From NCBI GenBank assembly GCA_963931435.1, contig OZ007012.1:186001-250000 (forward strand): a stretch of 64,000 nt of DNA, written 5' to 3'. This document shows positions 9,487 to 21,254 of this stretch, one piece after another. Within the stretch, counting starts at the first letter, position 1; each line of letters opens with the position of its first letter. The position numbers and the translations under genes are program-made. The notes under the pieces are model-generated. The model was given only the letters and a program-made list of their open reading frames with translations. It searched no databases and had not been told where the DNA came from. Source of the stretch: Coprousia sp963931435 (GTDB lineage: Bacteria; Actinomycetota; Coriobacteriia; Coriobacteriales; Coriobacteriaceae).

Positions 9487-9747
9487 ATGGGTATGCCCAG
9501 GGGAGCGGAATTGGTGATCATCTTCATGGTGCTGGTCTTGATGGCGGTGCTCATCGTCATCCCGCTGATCATTCAGTACTTCATCATCAAGAAGGCGGTG
9601 CTCGCGGCTCTGCGCGAGCATGATGCCGAGCAGCGCGCCTGGCAGCAGGGCGCCCCGTACGCGGGGCAGGCGCAGCAGCCCGCCTACCAGCAGACGAGCT
9701 ACCAGCAGGCGGGCTATCCGCAGGCGCCGGCGAACGGCCGTCCGTAG
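9487..9747 (+). CDS. small single-pass membrane protein with Gln/Tyr-rich tail
   Basis: An 86-aa protein following larB by 5 bases, with GGAGGTGAGC as ribosome site. One long hydrophobic segment (residues ~8-35, VIIFMVLVLMAVLIVIPLII...) is followed by a short charged stretch and a tail of AYQQTSYQQAGYPQAP repeats. The tail resembles low-complexity PYQQ-type tails of unknown role in actinobacterial membrane proteins. Function not recognised. Confidence 0.65.
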   Translation: MGMPRGAELVIIFMVLVLMAVLIVIPLIIQYFIIKKAVLAALREHDAEQRAWQQGAPYAGQAQQPAYQQTSYQQAGYPQAPANGRP

Positions 9748-9765
9748 CGAAGCCGGCGCGGGCCT

Positions 9766-10032
9766 CTAGGCCTCGATCGGGGCGGCGAGGACGGTGCCCT
9801 CGGGGAATGCGCGGCGGAACGCGAACCACTTGGCGAGGCGGCTCGCGACGAGCACATCGAGGAGCATCGCGACCACGTAAGCCGGCGGGAAGCCGAGCCA
9901 GGCGCTGGCGAGGACGTCGGCATCGAGCGTCCACCCGTGGACGCGCGCGACGTTGTAGATGGACATGCCGAGCACCATGCAGAAGCACATGATGACGGTG
10001 AAGATGAGGCTTTCACGCTTGTTGGTGGGCAT
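9766..10032 (-). CDS. DUF2798-like two-TM membrane protein
   Basis: An 88-aa protein read from ATG 10032 (MPTNKRESLIFTVIMCF). It contains two hydrophobic segments, IFTVIMCFCMVLGMSIYN and FPPAYVVAMLLDVLVASRL, and ends FRRAFPEGTVLAAPIEA. The pattern matches DUF2798 proteins, which have no assigned function. The 350-bp gap between its start and clpB holds the clpB promoter and leader described separately. Confidence 0.65.
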   Translation of the reverse strand: MPTNKRESLIFTVIMCFCMVLGMSIYNVARVHGWTLDADVLASAWLGFPPAYVVAMLLDVLVASRLAKWFAFRRAFPEGTVLAAPIEA

Positions 10033-10199
10033 GCAGGGATAACCTTTCTCGACGGGGCCCGATTTGGGCGTGCGATGTGATACCTTAGCAAGCTTTCGGC
10101 GCGCGCGTAAGCGCTTTGTTTGTGAAGGCCGCATGCCACGGCAGGGGGGTCGGCGGATGGGGTGCCGTCCTCGGCAGCGGGTCCGTTACCAGATGACAT

Positions 10200-10260
10200 T
10201 CTAGCGCTTAGAAAATCTTATATATAGACACTTAGATTTGTGTATAACCGCGCACGTTGG
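10200..10260 (+). promoter_or_regulatory. AT-rich promoter region of clpB
   Basis: This stretch is strikingly AT rich against its surroundings (CTTATATATAGACACTTAG, then TGTATAACC). TATAAC at 10243-10248 is a plausible -10. ACAC(TTAGATTT)GTGT at about 10228-10243 is a short dyad that could bind a repressor. A canonical HspR operator (CTTGAGT-N7-ACTCAAG) or CIRCE element was not found. Confidence 0.35.
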
Positions 10261-10288
10261 GGTAATAAGAATGTCGACTAACGACGAA

Positions 10289-10374
10289 CCGCCCCGTAGG
10301 GCGGCGGTCGGAGGGGCGGTACCTGCTTCGGTGGCAACCGGGTGGCGCCGCGTCCTCCCGACCACCAAGGAGGG
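10289..10374 (+). promoter_or_regulatory. structured clpB leader with a masked ribosome site
   Basis: Two mutually exclusive hairpins can be drawn. One pairs CCTCCC (10354-10359) with GGAGGG (10369-10374), burying the only ribosome site of clpB. The other pairs GGTCGGAGGGGCGG (10306-10319) with CCGCGTCCTCCCGACC (10348-10363), which would free it. A small upstream hairpin (GCCC-CGTA-GGGC) lies at about 10291-10304. The layout is that of a translational switch; an RNA thermometer would suit a heat-shock disaggregase. This is inference from complementarity only. Confidence 0.4.
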
Positions 10375-10382
10375 TGACTCTT

Positions 10383-13004
<2,622 letters not shown>

Positions 13005-13054
13005 GGGCCATCCAGAAGCGGACTGCTTGAGCCGGCACGCTTCAACCGATCCGC

Positions 13055-13090
13055 AAGCGGCGGCTCCGGAATTTCCGGGACCGCCGCTTT
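13055..13090 (+). terminator. Rho-independent terminator after clpB
   Basis: AAGCGGCGG(T/C).. pairs with CCGCCGCTTTT around the CCGGAATTTCCGG inner palindrome, giving a long GC stem followed by TTTT, 50 bases after the clpB stop. Confidence 0.8.
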
Positions 13091-13156
13091 TGCGTGGGGC
13101 AAGGGCTGCGCTATCATGGCCGCGATGGATGACCGGCTGCGAGGTGGGGTGGCTGC

Positions 13157-13369
13157 ATGGAGGACACGAAGCGAGGGGTGCGAGAAGGCGGCTCGGCGCC
13201 GCAGGGAACGACTGCCGCTGCGCGCGCGACTGCCGGGGCGCGCAAGGTGTCCGCGAAGCCGCGCGACCCGTATCTGCGCGCCGAGAACGAGGACGATGAC
13301 GGCTACGATCCCTATTCGGACCGGCGCCCCGAGCCCGAGCCCCTGTTCGAGCGCGATCCCTGGGGGTAG
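13157..13369 (+). CDS. small hydrophilic protein
   Basis: A 70-aa ORF from an ATG with GAGGTGGGG upstream and a TATCAT -10-like hexamer near 13112. It is Arg/Ala rich at the N-terminus, then acidic, ending DPYSDRRPEPEPLFERDPWG. The composition and clean ribosome site suggest a real small gene rather than a chance ORF; no domain is recognised. Confidence 0.45.
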   Translation: MEDTKRGVREGGSAPQGTTAAARATAGARKVSAKPRDPYLRAENEDDDGYDPYSDRRPEPEPLFERDPWG

Positions 13370-13453
13370 GTCCCAGCCATGCCGCATGGCCGCCCCCGAG
13401 GACTCTGCGCGTCCTCCGGGGTGCCGGTTGGATGACGGCCGCGCCGTGCCTCC

Positions 13454-14098
13454 TCAGCGCTCCGGGCGCCGCTCGGGATACTTCTCGGTATAGCCTTCGA
13501 TGTGCAGCGTGCTGGCGATGATGTCCTTGATGATCGCCTCGCTCGTGTCGGGGTGCGAGCGGATGAACAGGATGAGGCCGCTGATGAGCACGTAGAAGGT
13601 CTCGTAGACGTGGTCGATGAGCACGTCGTGGTGCTGGGCGAAATCGACCACGGTAGATTCGCAGATGTAGCGCGCGCAGCGCTCAGAGACGCGGTTGACG
13701 AAATCGGTGTAGAGCATCGCATCGCCATCGGAGGCGATGGTGCGCGGCAGCTCGGGGGTCTCGAGCACCATGTCCTTGAGGAGCGCGGAGATGCTGTCGA
13801 GCGCGCCCTCGATATCGCCCCGCACGCGACTTGCGTTCCAGGTGCGCAGGCGCTCGATGAAGGCGTCGATGGTGAAGTCGAGCGCCGCCTCAAGCGCGGC
13901 GTCCTTGTTGGGGAAGTAGTGGTAGAACAGCGAGCGCGTGCAGCCCACGCGGTTCGTGATCGATGATACCGATAGGTGGCCGATGCCCTGTTCGGCGCTG
14001 ACGGCGATGACCGCCTGCAGGATCTCCTCGCGGCGATCGTCATGAGCAAGACGTGCGCGGCGCGGCTTGTGCTTGGCGTCGTGATCGGTGGCGACCAT
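13454..14098 (-). CDS. TetR family transcriptional regulator
   Basis: A 214-aa protein with an N-terminal TetR helix-turn-helix (RREEILQAVIAVSAEQGIG, SVSSITNRVGCTRSLFYHYFPNKDAALEAAL, residues ~22-70) and an all-helical C-terminal ligand domain. The first ~20 residues are basic. The target is unknown: the neighbours are clpB and a tRNA, and upstream of it only a short AT-rich stretch (about 14110-14150) is available as an operator. Confidence 0.9.
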   Translation of the reverse strand: MVATDHDAKHKPRRARLAHDDRREEILQAVIAVSAEQGIGHLSVSSITNRVGCTRSLFYHYFPNKDAALEAALDFTIDAFIERLRTWNASRVRGDIEGALDSISALLKDMVLETPELPRTIASDGDAMLYTDFVNRVSERCARYICESTVVDFAQHHDVLIDHVYETFYVLISGLILFIRSHPDTSEAIIKDIIASTLHIEGYTEKYPERRPER

Positions 14099-14273
14099 GG
14101 GGTTGCTCCTCGTGATGGATATGAATTGGAAAACGTATCCATCCTTTACCCAACCGGCCCGCGCGTCAACACCTAGCGAACAACGAGCGGAGAAAATGCG
14201 GTCTTGCTGGTGACATGAACGGCGTCTGCGGGTGCATGCCGGGTCTGCTACAATGAATCGCGCATCCTGGTAC

Positions 14274-14349
14274 GCCTCGGTAGCTCAGGGGATAGAGCAC
14301 CGCTCTCCTAAAGCGGGTGTCGTTGGTTCGAATCCAATCCGGGGCACCA
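14274..14349 (+). tRNA. tRNA-Arg (anticodon CCT)
   Basis: A 76-nt cloverleaf with encoded CCA. Acceptor arms GCCTCGG and CCGGGGC, D-arm TAGCTCAGGGGATAGAGCA, anticodon stem CCGCT/AGCGG around loop CTCCTAA (anticodon CCT), and T-arm GTTGG-TTCGAAT-CCAAT. Reads AGG codons. Confidence 0.95.
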
Positions 14350-14358
14350 TGCATTTTC

Positions 14359-14396
14359 GCAGGTCAGAAGCTTGATAACTTCTGACCTGCTTTCTT
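14359..14396 (+). terminator. terminator after tRNA-Arg
   Basis: A perfect 12-bp inverted repeat GCAGGTCAGAAG / CTTCTGACCTGC with an 8-base loop, followed by TTTCTT, beginning ten bases after the tRNA. Between here and 14633 no gene is recognised; a CGCCCG..CGGGCG hairpin around 14460-14496 is the only structure seen. Confidence 0.85.
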
Positions 14397-14633
14397 ATGC
14401 TGGGGTGCTCGCAACGTTTCGATGAATGAGGGGCGTTGGTCTCGCCGGATATGAATAACGCCCGGGGAAGGTAAAATACATACCGTTCGGGCGTCTTCAT
14501 CTTGCATGTTACCCAGTTCCATCATTTTTTGTGCCTCTGGCCCATTTGCGTTCAAGCGGTCCATTTTGGAGATATCGCTGGTTGGTGACCATCAATGTGA
14601 CCTTGGTGTCTGTGGACGTGCGGAACAAGAAAA

Positions 14634-14659
14634 GGGCCGGAGGTTGATGCCTCCGGCCC
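14634..14659 (-). terminator. terminator of the pknB operon
   Basis: GGGCCGGAGG / CCTCCGGCCC stem with a 6-base loop; on the minus strand it is followed by TTTTCTTG, 40 bases beyond the pknB stop. Confidence 0.8.
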
Positions 14660-14698
14660 TCTGGTGGTTCCGCTTGTCCGCCCGCACAGGACGACCGG

Positions 14699-16603
14699 CT
14701 AGCTCTCCGAGGTGTCGCCCTCGGCGGCCACGACGATGATGACCGCGCTCTCGCCATTGGGGATAACGTCGATCACGGTGCCCGCCGTGCCGGAGCCGCT
14801 GTAATCCTCCTCGACGGTGACCGAGTAGCCGTTGGAGCGCAGCGTGCTCGTCGCGGAAGACTGGCTCTGCCCGATGACTGAGGTCGGATCGAAGGAGGGC
14901 TCAGCGCCGAGCGAGATGGTGAGCGTGATGGTGGTGCCGGGCGCCACGTTGCCCTTGGGGCTGTAGTCGATCACGTAGCCGGCGGGATACTGGCTGCTGT
15001 AGCTCGAGGAGCCCACGGCGGAGGCCAGGCCCGCATCGGCGATCATGCGCTCAGCGTCCGCCTGGGTGTTGCCGACGACGTTGGGCACCTCAACGGTGTC
15101 GGGGCCGTCGGAGACCTTGTACCCCACCGTGCCGCCCTTCTCGATCTGCTCGCCGACGGCGGGGTCTTGGTCGAAGACCTGGCCCTTCTCGGCCTCGTTC
15201 TCCTCATGGGTCGCCTTGCCCTTGAGCCCGAGGCGCGCGAGCTCCGCCTCCGCCTCGTCCTCGGTCATGCCGGTGAGCTGGGGCACGTCGACGTATTCGA
15301 CCGGCTCGGGGCCCTTGGAGATGGTGATGTAGATGGTCGCGTCCTTGTCGACCTGCTCGCCGCTCTTGGGCGACTGGTCGACCACGGTGCCCTCGTCCGC
15401 TTCGTTGAACTCCTGGTCCGTCTGGATGTTCTTGAAGCCCGCCTCGCGCAGATCCTGCACCGCGGCGTCCTGGTCCATCCCGATGACGTTGGGCACCTTG
15501 ACGCCTCCGCCCGAGCCGAGCGCGCCCAGGGCGAACACGGCCACGGCTGCCACCACGGCGATGGCGGCGATGACGATGGCGATGATCTTGCCCTTGCCGC
15601 CCCTCTTGCTGCCGTCGTCATAGGCGCCCGTGTTGCCGGAGAACGCCGAGGCGTTCATGCCGGCCGAGGTGACGGCGCCGCCGGGGCGCGCCATGGCGCG
15701 GGTCTGATCGGTCATCACGCGCGTCTCGGTGGCGCCCACCACGGGCGCGGCGCTGATGACGCGCGTGGGCTCGGGCAGGTCGACGGAGCGCCCGGCCAGG
15801 TAGCTGTTGAGCACCTGGCGCAGCTCGTCGGCCGTCTGGAAGCGGTTGGCGGGATCCTTCTCCATGCAGCGCAGGATGATGCGCTCCAGATCGGCGTCCA
15901 CGCGGGGATTGATCTGGCTGGGGGGCACCGGCAGCTCGTTCATCTGCTTCACGGCGACCGAGATGGCGTCCTCGCCGTCGAAGGGCACCTGGCCGGTGGC
16001 GCACTCGTACATCACCACGCCGAGCGAGTAGATGTCGGAGGTGGGGCCCAGCTCCTGGCCGCGCGCCTGCTCGGGGCTCACGTAGTGGGCGGTGCCCAGC
16101 ACGTTGTTGTCCTGGGTGAGGTGGCTGTTCTTGGCGCGCGCGATACCGAAGTCCATCACCTTGATGTTGCCATCGGGCAGCACCATGATGTTCTGCGGCT
16201 TGATGTCGCGGTGGATGATCTCGTGCTTGTGGGCCACCGAGAGGGCGCCGGCGATCTGGCTGCCGATCTGGGCCACCTTCTTGGGATCGAGCGCCCCGTG
16301 GCTGCGGATTCCGCTCTTGAGGTCGGTGCCGCGCAGGTACTCCATGACGATGTAGTAGGTGTCTCCATCCTTGCCCCAGTCGTACACGCCCACGATGTAG
16401 GGGCTCTGCAGGCCCGCGGCGGCCTGGGCCTCCTGCTTGAAGCGGGCGGCGAAGGTGGCATCGGCGGCGTACTGCGGCAGCATGATCTTGACCGCGACCG
16501 TGCGGTCGAGAACCTGATCCTGCGCGCGGTACACGGTGGCCATGCCACCGGCGCCCACCTTGTCCTTCAGGAGGTAGCGGCCTCCCAGCACCATCTGCTC
16601 CAT
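14699..16603 (-). CDS. pknB: PASTA-domain serine/threonine protein kinase
   Basis: A membrane receptor kinase that senses peptidoglycan fragments and controls cell-wall synthesis and division. The 634-aa protein has a P-loop VGAGGMATVY (16-25), the ATP-anchoring Lys39 in VAVK, HRDIKPQN (RD-type catalytic loop), DFG and the GTAHYVSPEQARG activation segment in a kinase domain of about 265 residues. One TM helix (IIAIVIAAIAVVAAVAVFALG, near 335-357) leads to three clear extracellular PASTA repeats (VKVPNVIG, VDVPQLTG, VEVPNVVG) and a degenerate fourth (FDPTSVIGQ). It is the last gene of the FHA/PP2C/FtsW-PBP operon. Confidence 0.95.
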   Translation of the reverse strand: MEQMVLGGRYLLKDKVGAGGMATVYRAQDQVLDRTVAVKIMLPQYAADATFAARFKQEAQAAAGLQSPYIVGVYDWGKDGDTYYIVMEYLRGTDLKSGIRSHGALDPKKVAQIGSQIAGALSVAHKHEIIHRDIKPQNIMVLPDGNIKVMDFGIARAKNSHLTQDNNVLGTAHYVSPEQARGQELGPTSDIYSLGVVMYECATGQVPFDGEDAISVAVKQMNELPVPPSQINPRVDADLERIILRCMEKDPANRFQTADELRQVLNSYLAGRSVDLPEPTRVISAAPVVGATETRVMTDQTRAMARPGGAVTSAGMNASAFSGNTGAYDDGSKRGGKGKIIAIVIAAIAVVAAVAVFALGALGSGGGVKVPNVIGMDQDAAVQDLREAGFKNIQTDQEFNEADEGTVVDQSPKSGEQVDKDATIYITISKGPEPVEYVDVPQLTGMTEDEAEAELARLGLKGKATHEENEAEKGQVFDQDPAVGEQIEKGGTVGYKVSDGPDTVEVPNVVGNTQADAERMIADAGLASAVGSSSYSSQYPAGYVIDYSPKGNVAPGTTITLTISLGAEPSFDPTSVIGQSQSSATSTLRSNGYSVTVEEDYSGSGTAGTVIDVIPNGESAVIIVVAAEGDTSES

Positions 16604-16677
16604 GTCTCTAGCTCCTCATCATCTTCTGCGGCTCAGGCCGCCTTGGTCAGCATTCGTTGCACGTGCCCCATGCCCCG

Positions 16678-19596
16678 TCACGACCCCTGGGCGGCCAGCG
16701 CCGCCTTGAGGACGATGCCGGCGATGCGCGCGGCGGTGATCTCGTGGTCGTAGTAGTTCTCAAGCACCACCGAGATGGCCACCGTGGGGGTGTCGTAGGG
16801 GGCGAAGCCGATGAACGTCGAGTTGGCGTTCTCGCCGGAGGTCTCGCCCGTTCCGGTTTTGCCGGCCACCTTGACGCCGGAGACCTGGGCCTCGTAGCCG
16901 GTGCCGGACTGCACCACCGCGAGCATGGCCTCCTTGACCTGGCTGGCGGTGTCGGCGGAGACGGCCTGCCCCAGTGAGCGGCTCTCGGTGGAGGTGATCT
17001 GCGTGCCCTCGGGCGAGAGCGTGTAGGCGACCACGTAGGGGTTCATGGCGATGCCGTTGTTGGCGATGGCCGCGGCGATCACGGCGTTCTGCATGGCGGT
17101 GACCTGCGGGCCGGGCTCGTGCCCCTGGCCCACGGGCTGGCCGGCGCCCGCCCAGGCGAGCTCCCACTCGGTCATCTCGGAGGGCTCGGGCATGACGGAG
17201 GGGGTGGTGGAGAAGTCCTGCCCCAGCGACTGCCCGAACCCGAAGGCCCGCGCGTAGCTCACGAGGTTGTCAGCGCCCAGCTCAGTGGCGACCTGGGCGA
17301 ACGCCACGTTGGACGAGACGGCGAAGGCCTGCGTGAGCGAGACGGTCCCGAAGTTGGCGTCGTCCACGTTGGTGACGGGCGCACCGCCGAACTCCATGCT
17401 GGAGGGCGACTGGTAGTAGTCGTCGAGCGAGGCGGTGCCCGTCTCGAGCGCGGCGGCGAGCGTCACCGTCTTGAAGGTCGAGCCGGGGGTGTAGAGCGCC
17501 TGGGTGGCGCGGTCGAACAGGGCCGAATCGCCCGATCCGCCCGAGAGCGCGGCCTCGGGGCTGGAGTTGTCGAACGAGGGGTTGCTCGCCTTGGCGAGCA
17601 CCGCGCCCGTGCGCGGGTCGAGCACCACGATGGCGCCGGTGAGGCCGTTGGACTCGAGCGCGTTCTCGGCCGCGGTCTGGATGCGCGAATCGATGGTGAG
17701 CACCACTGAGTTGCCCGGCTGGGCGATGCCGGCGAGCGACTGGAGGGCGTTCTCCCAGCTGGAGTAGTCCTCCGAGCCGGTGAGCGTGTCGTTCATGGTG
17801 CTCTCGATGCCGGCGCTGTTGGTGGGCGAGTAGTAGCCCACCGTGTGCGCCGCCATGTTGCCGTTGGGGTACACGCGGGCGTAGGTGCCGTCCTGCTGCA
17901 GCTGCGACTCGGCGAGGGTCACGCCGTCGGAGGTGATGATCGAGCCGCGCTGGATGTAGGACTCGCGGGCGATGGTGCGGTTGTTGGAATCCATGTGCTG
18001 GTAGTCATCGGCCTTGATGACCTGCACATAGGTGAGGTTGCCGATGAGCACGGCGAACAGCGCCGTGAACAGGAACACGGTGCGCGTGAGGCGCTTGGCG
18101 AGCGCGACGCGGCCGAGCACGCCCGACTCGGGGGTGTCGAGCAGGCGGCGGCGCAGGCGCGAGCCGGGGCGGGCGTGGCTGCCGCCGGCCGGGGTCGCGG
18201 AGCCGGTCGATGCGGCCGAGTGGGAGAAGATGCGGGTGCCCGCGCTGCTCACCCCGGTGACGCCGGCCTGCGCGGCGGCTCCGGCGAGCGCCGGCACGGC
18301 CTCCATGGTGCCGGTGCCGGAGAGCTCGGTGGCGCGGCCCGTGGCCTCGTCGCCGGCGCGCAGCAGAAGGGCCACGATGATGAAGCTCGCTAGAAGCGAC
18401 GAGCCGCCCTGGCTCATGAACGGCAGGGTGACGCCGGTGAGCGGGATGAGCCCCGTGACGCCGCCCACGATGAGGAACGCCTGGAACGAGACGGCCGCCG
18501 TGAGGCCGGTGGCCGAGAACGCCGCCAGGTCGCTCTTGGCGCGCGCCGCCGTGGTGAGGCCGCGCACCGCGAAGAGCATGAACAGCAGCAGCACGGCCGA
18601 GGCGCCGAGCAGGCCCATCTCCTCGCCGATGGCCGAGAAGATGAAGTCGCTCTCCACGACGGGGATGACGGTGGACATGCCCTTGCCGATGCCCAGGCCC
18701 ACCAGACCGCCGTCGGCCAGCGAGAACAGCGACTGCACGAGCTGGTAGCCCGAGCCCGAGGGGTCGGCGAACGGATCGAGCCAGATGGAGATGCGCGTGC
18801 GCACGTGCGCCATGATCTGGTACATCCCGAACCCGCCGATGCCGAGCAGCACGAGGCCGATCACCACGTAGGAGACGCGGCCCGTGGCGGCGTAGAGCAT
18901 GATGAGGAAGATGGTGTAGAACAGAAGGGCGCTGCCCAGGTCGCGCTCGAACGCCACGATGACGAGGCACACGCCCCACACCACGAACAGCGGCGCCAGC
19001 AGGCGCAGGCGCGGCACCTTGAACCCCAGGATGCTGCGGTTGGCGATGGAGAGCAGCTCGCGGTTCTCGGCCAGGTAGCCGGCCAGGAACAGCACGATGA
19101 ACACCTTGGCGAACTCGCCGGGCTGGATGGTGAACAGCCCGAACACGTTGATCCACAGCTTGGAGCCCGAGATCTCGGTGCCGATGAAGATGGGCAGGAG
19201 CAGCAGCACGATGCCGGCGGCGCCCAGCGTGTACTTGTAGCGGCGCACCACGTCGAGGTTCCGGACGAGGGCGAGGGTGCCCACCATGAGCGCGATCCCG
19301 ATGAACAGGAACACGAGCTGGTTCATGGCGAGGTCGGGCGCGAGGCGGGTGACGAACGTGATGCCGATGCCCGAGAGCGCGAACACGATGGGCAGGATGG
19401 CCGGGTCGGCGCCGGGGGCGAGCACGCGCACGGCGATGTGCGCGGCGGCGAACGCGGCGAAGAGCCCCAGCGGCACCGCGAGGGTGGTGAACGAGAGCGC
19501 CGCCCCGGTGGTGACCACGTACAGCGCGTAGAGCAGCGTCACGGGGAACGCGGCGGCGATGAGGAGCATGAGCTCGGTGTTGCGGCGGCTGCCCAT
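16678..19596 (-). CDS. FtsW/RodA glycosyltransferase fused to a PBP transpeptidase
   Basis: One 972-aa chain carries both activities of a SEDS-bPBP pair. Residues ~10-430 are a ten-segment SEDS polymerase, including GLPLTGVT-like ITGLIPLTGVTLPFMSQGGSSL. After a Ser/Ala-rich linker (about 430-500) a second TM helix (FLFTALFAVLIGNLTYVQV) starts a penicillin-binding domain with a transpeptidase catalytic STFK (SxxK), SSNVAF (SxN) and VAGKTGTG (KTG). In most Actinomycetota these are separate neighbours rodA and pbpA at this position between pstP and pknB; here the order is kept and the genes are joined. The start overlaps the PP2C stop (TGATG-type). Confidence 0.93.
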   Translation of the reverse strand: MGSRRNTELMLLIAAAFPVTLLYALYVVTTGAALSFTTLAVPLGLFAAFAAAHIAVRVLAPGADPAILPIVFALSGIGITFVTRLAPDLAMNQLVFLFIGIALMVGTLALVRNLDVVRRYKYTLGAAGIVLLLLPIFIGTEISGSKLWINVFGLFTIQPGEFAKVFIVLFLAGYLAENRELLSIANRSILGFKVPRLRLLAPLFVVWGVCLVIVAFERDLGSALLFYTIFLIMLYAATGRVSYVVIGLVLLGIGGFGMYQIMAHVRTRISIWLDPFADPSGSGYQLVQSLFSLADGGLVGLGIGKGMSTVIPVVESDFIFSAIGEEMGLLGASAVLLLFMLFAVRGLTTAARAKSDLAAFSATGLTAAVSFQAFLIVGGVTGLIPLTGVTLPFMSQGGSSLLASFIIVALLLRAGDEATGRATELSGTGTMEAVPALAGAAAQAGVTGVSSAGTRIFSHSAASTGSATPAGGSHARPGSRLRRRLLDTPESGVLGRVALAKRLTRTVFLFTALFAVLIGNLTYVQVIKADDYQHMDSNNRTIARESYIQRGSIITSDGVTLAESQLQQDGTYARVYPNGNMAAHTVGYYSPTNSAGIESTMNDTLTGSEDYSSWENALQSLAGIAQPGNSVVLTIDSRIQTAAENALESNGLTGAIVVLDPRTGAVLAKASNPSFDNSSPEAALSGGSGDSALFDRATQALYTPGSTFKTVTLAAALETGTASLDDYYQSPSSMEFGGAPVTNVDDANFGTVSLTQAFAVSSNVAFAQVATELGADNLVSYARAFGFGQSLGQDFSTTPSVMPEPSEMTEWELAWAGAGQPVGQGHEPGPQVTAMQNAVIAAAIANNGIAMNPYVVAYTLSPEGTQITSTESRSLGQAVSADTASQVKEAMLAVVQSGTGYEAQVSGVKVAGKTGTGETSGENANSTFIGFAPYDTPTVAISVVLENYYDHEITAARIAGIVLKAALAAQGS

Positions 19597-21254
19597 CAGG
19601 CATCATCCTCCCCGGCGGCATCGGTGGGCGCGAGCGTGTCGGTGAGGGCGCTGGCGCCCGAGGCGTCCCCATCGGATTCGGATTCACGGATGGCTTGGGC
19701 GTTGGCGATCTGCTCGGACTGCTTCTGCTCGATCTGGCGACGGTACTGCGAGACGGTCGCGCGCGCCTCGTCCATGCTGCCCTGAGGGATGCCGCGCTCG
19801 AGGCGGCTCTGCGTGTCCTCGGGCAGGTCGTCGAGCTCGATGGTGGTCGCATCGCTCAGGGCGTAGAGGTCGATCCCCAGAACCTCCTCGGGTATGCCCT
19901 GGTAGATGGCGACGCAGCCGTCGTGCACGCCCAGAAACACCGATCCGGTGACGGCGAAGAACGCCGCGACGGCGGCGATGGCGAGCGCGGCAACGACGGT
20001 GACGGCGGCGATGATGACGTTGCGCCGGCGCCGCGCGATGACGCGCTCCAGGCGGCCGTCGTTCACCAGGTCCACCACCACCACGGTGACGTTGTCCCCG
20101 CCGCCGGCGGCGAGCGCGGCGTCGACCAGGTTGTCGACGGCGATCTGCGGGGTGGGGGACTGCTGCGAGATGCTCTCGATCTCGCGGTCGGGAATCATGC
20201 TGGAGAGGCCGTCCGAGCACAGGATGAGCCGGTCGCCCTCCTCGATGTTGAGCTGGAAGTGGTCGGCGTACATGCCCGGGTCGGAGCCCAGGGCGCGGGT
20301 GATGACCGAGCGGTTGGGGTGCACGCGCGCCTCGTCGGCGGTGATCTCGCCGGCGTCGACGAGCTCCTCCACGTAGGAGTGGTCGCGCGTGACCTTGATG
20401 AGCGTGCCCTCGTGCACCAGGTAGCAGCGCGAGTCGCCCACGTGCGCGATGGCCACGGTGCTGCCCTCGATGTAGGCGCAGGTGGCCGTGCAGCCCATGC
20501 CGGGCTTGCCGAGCCCGGCCGCAGCGGCCTCGATGATGGCGGCGTTGGCCGCCTCCACGGCCGCGGCGAGCGCGGCGGCGTCGGCCGATTTGGGCGCGGT
20601 GCGCGCGATGGTCTCCACGGCGATGGAGCTCGCCACCTCGCCGGCCGCATGCCCGCCCATGCCGTCCGAGACGCAGAAGAGCGGCGATTGCACCAGGTAG
20701 GAGTCCTCGTTGTGCGTGCGTACGCAGCCCACGTCCGAGCGCGCGCCCCACATGAGCGCGGAGGTGGTGCCGGCGTCGTAGGTGGAATCGGTGTTGATGC
20801 GCTCCTCGGTGATCGGCGCGAAGCTCTGGGTGGAGCCCGGATCGGAGAGCTTGGCCTCCACGGCCGCGACGTCGATCTCGGCGGTGGTCGCCGGCGACGC
20901 GCCCTCGGCGTCGCGGGGCGCGCCCGCGGTCATGGGAACCATGACGGGATCGGTGTCGGCCTCATAGGGGTCCGGCTCCATCTCGGCGCCCGGCATCGTC
21001 TCCTCAGGGGAGGGGACGGGGGCATCCTCGAGCGCCTCGAGCGCCACCGGGGCCTCGTCGGCCGGCACGGCGGCGTGCGCGGGCGCCGGCGCGGCGTGCG
21101 CTCCCAGGTAGGGCGCCACCTCCGCCTCCGGGACGGCGGGCGCGGGGGCCTCGTCGCCGGGCAGGCCGCCGAACAGAGCCTCCTCGCCGTCGAGCAAGGG
21201 GTCCGGAGCGGGTGCGGCGTGTGCCGGCTTGAAGGTGCGGTCCTCGTCGGTCAT
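19596..21254 (-). CDS. PP2C-family protein phosphatase (PstP-like)
   Basis: This should dephosphorylate the Ser/Thr kinases and their targets. The 552-aa protein has a long acidic Pro/Ala-rich N-terminal region (about 1-165) not usual for PstP, followed by a PP2C domain with SDVGCVRTHNEDSYLV, FCVSDGMGGHAAGEVAS, AHVGDSRCYLV and GGGDNVTVVVVDL metal-binding motifs. A TM helix (VIIAAVTVVAALAIAAVAAFFAV) follows and then an extracytoplasmic region with GIPEEVLGIDLY, as in mycobacterial PstP. It overlaps fhaB by ATGA. Confidence 0.94.
   Translation of the reverse strand: MTDEDRTFKPAHAAPAPDPLLDGEEALFGGLPGDEAPAPAVPEAEVAPYLGAHAAPAPAHAAVPADEAPVALEALEDAPVPSPEETMPGAEMEPDPYEADTDPVMVPMTAGAPRDAEGASPATTAEIDVAAVEAKLSDPGSTQSFAPITEERINTDSTYDAGTTSALMWGARSDVGCVRTHNEDSYLVQSPLFCVSDGMGGHAAGEVASSIAVETIARTAPKSADAAALAAAVEAANAAIIEAAAAGLGKPGMGCTATCAYIEGSTVAIAHVGDSRCYLVHEGTLIKVTRDHSYVEELVDAGEITADEARVHPNRSVITRALGSDPGMYADHFQLNIEEGDRLILCSDGLSSMIPDREIESISQQSPTPQIAVDNLVDAALAAGGGDNVTVVVVDLVNDGRLERVIARRRRNVIIAAVTVVAALAIAAVAAFFAVTGSVFLGVHDGCVAIYQGIPEEVLGIDLYALSDATTIELDDLPEDTQSRLERGIPQGSMDEARATVSQYRRQIEQKQSEQIANAQAIRESESDGDASGASALTDTLAPTDAAGEDDA

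Noticed and set aside
10321..10365. T-box riboswitch ahead of clpB, suggested by GGGTGGCGCCGCG
   Set aside because: The T-box consensus fits only partly and no specifier stem with a codon or upstream stem I was found; clpB is not a tRNA-linked target.
14166..14354. ORF across the tRNA on the minus strand, reading GAPDWIRTNDTRFRRAVLYP
   Set aside because: This peptide is the well-known antisense translation of a tRNA gene; the cloverleaf on the plus strand explains the sequence.
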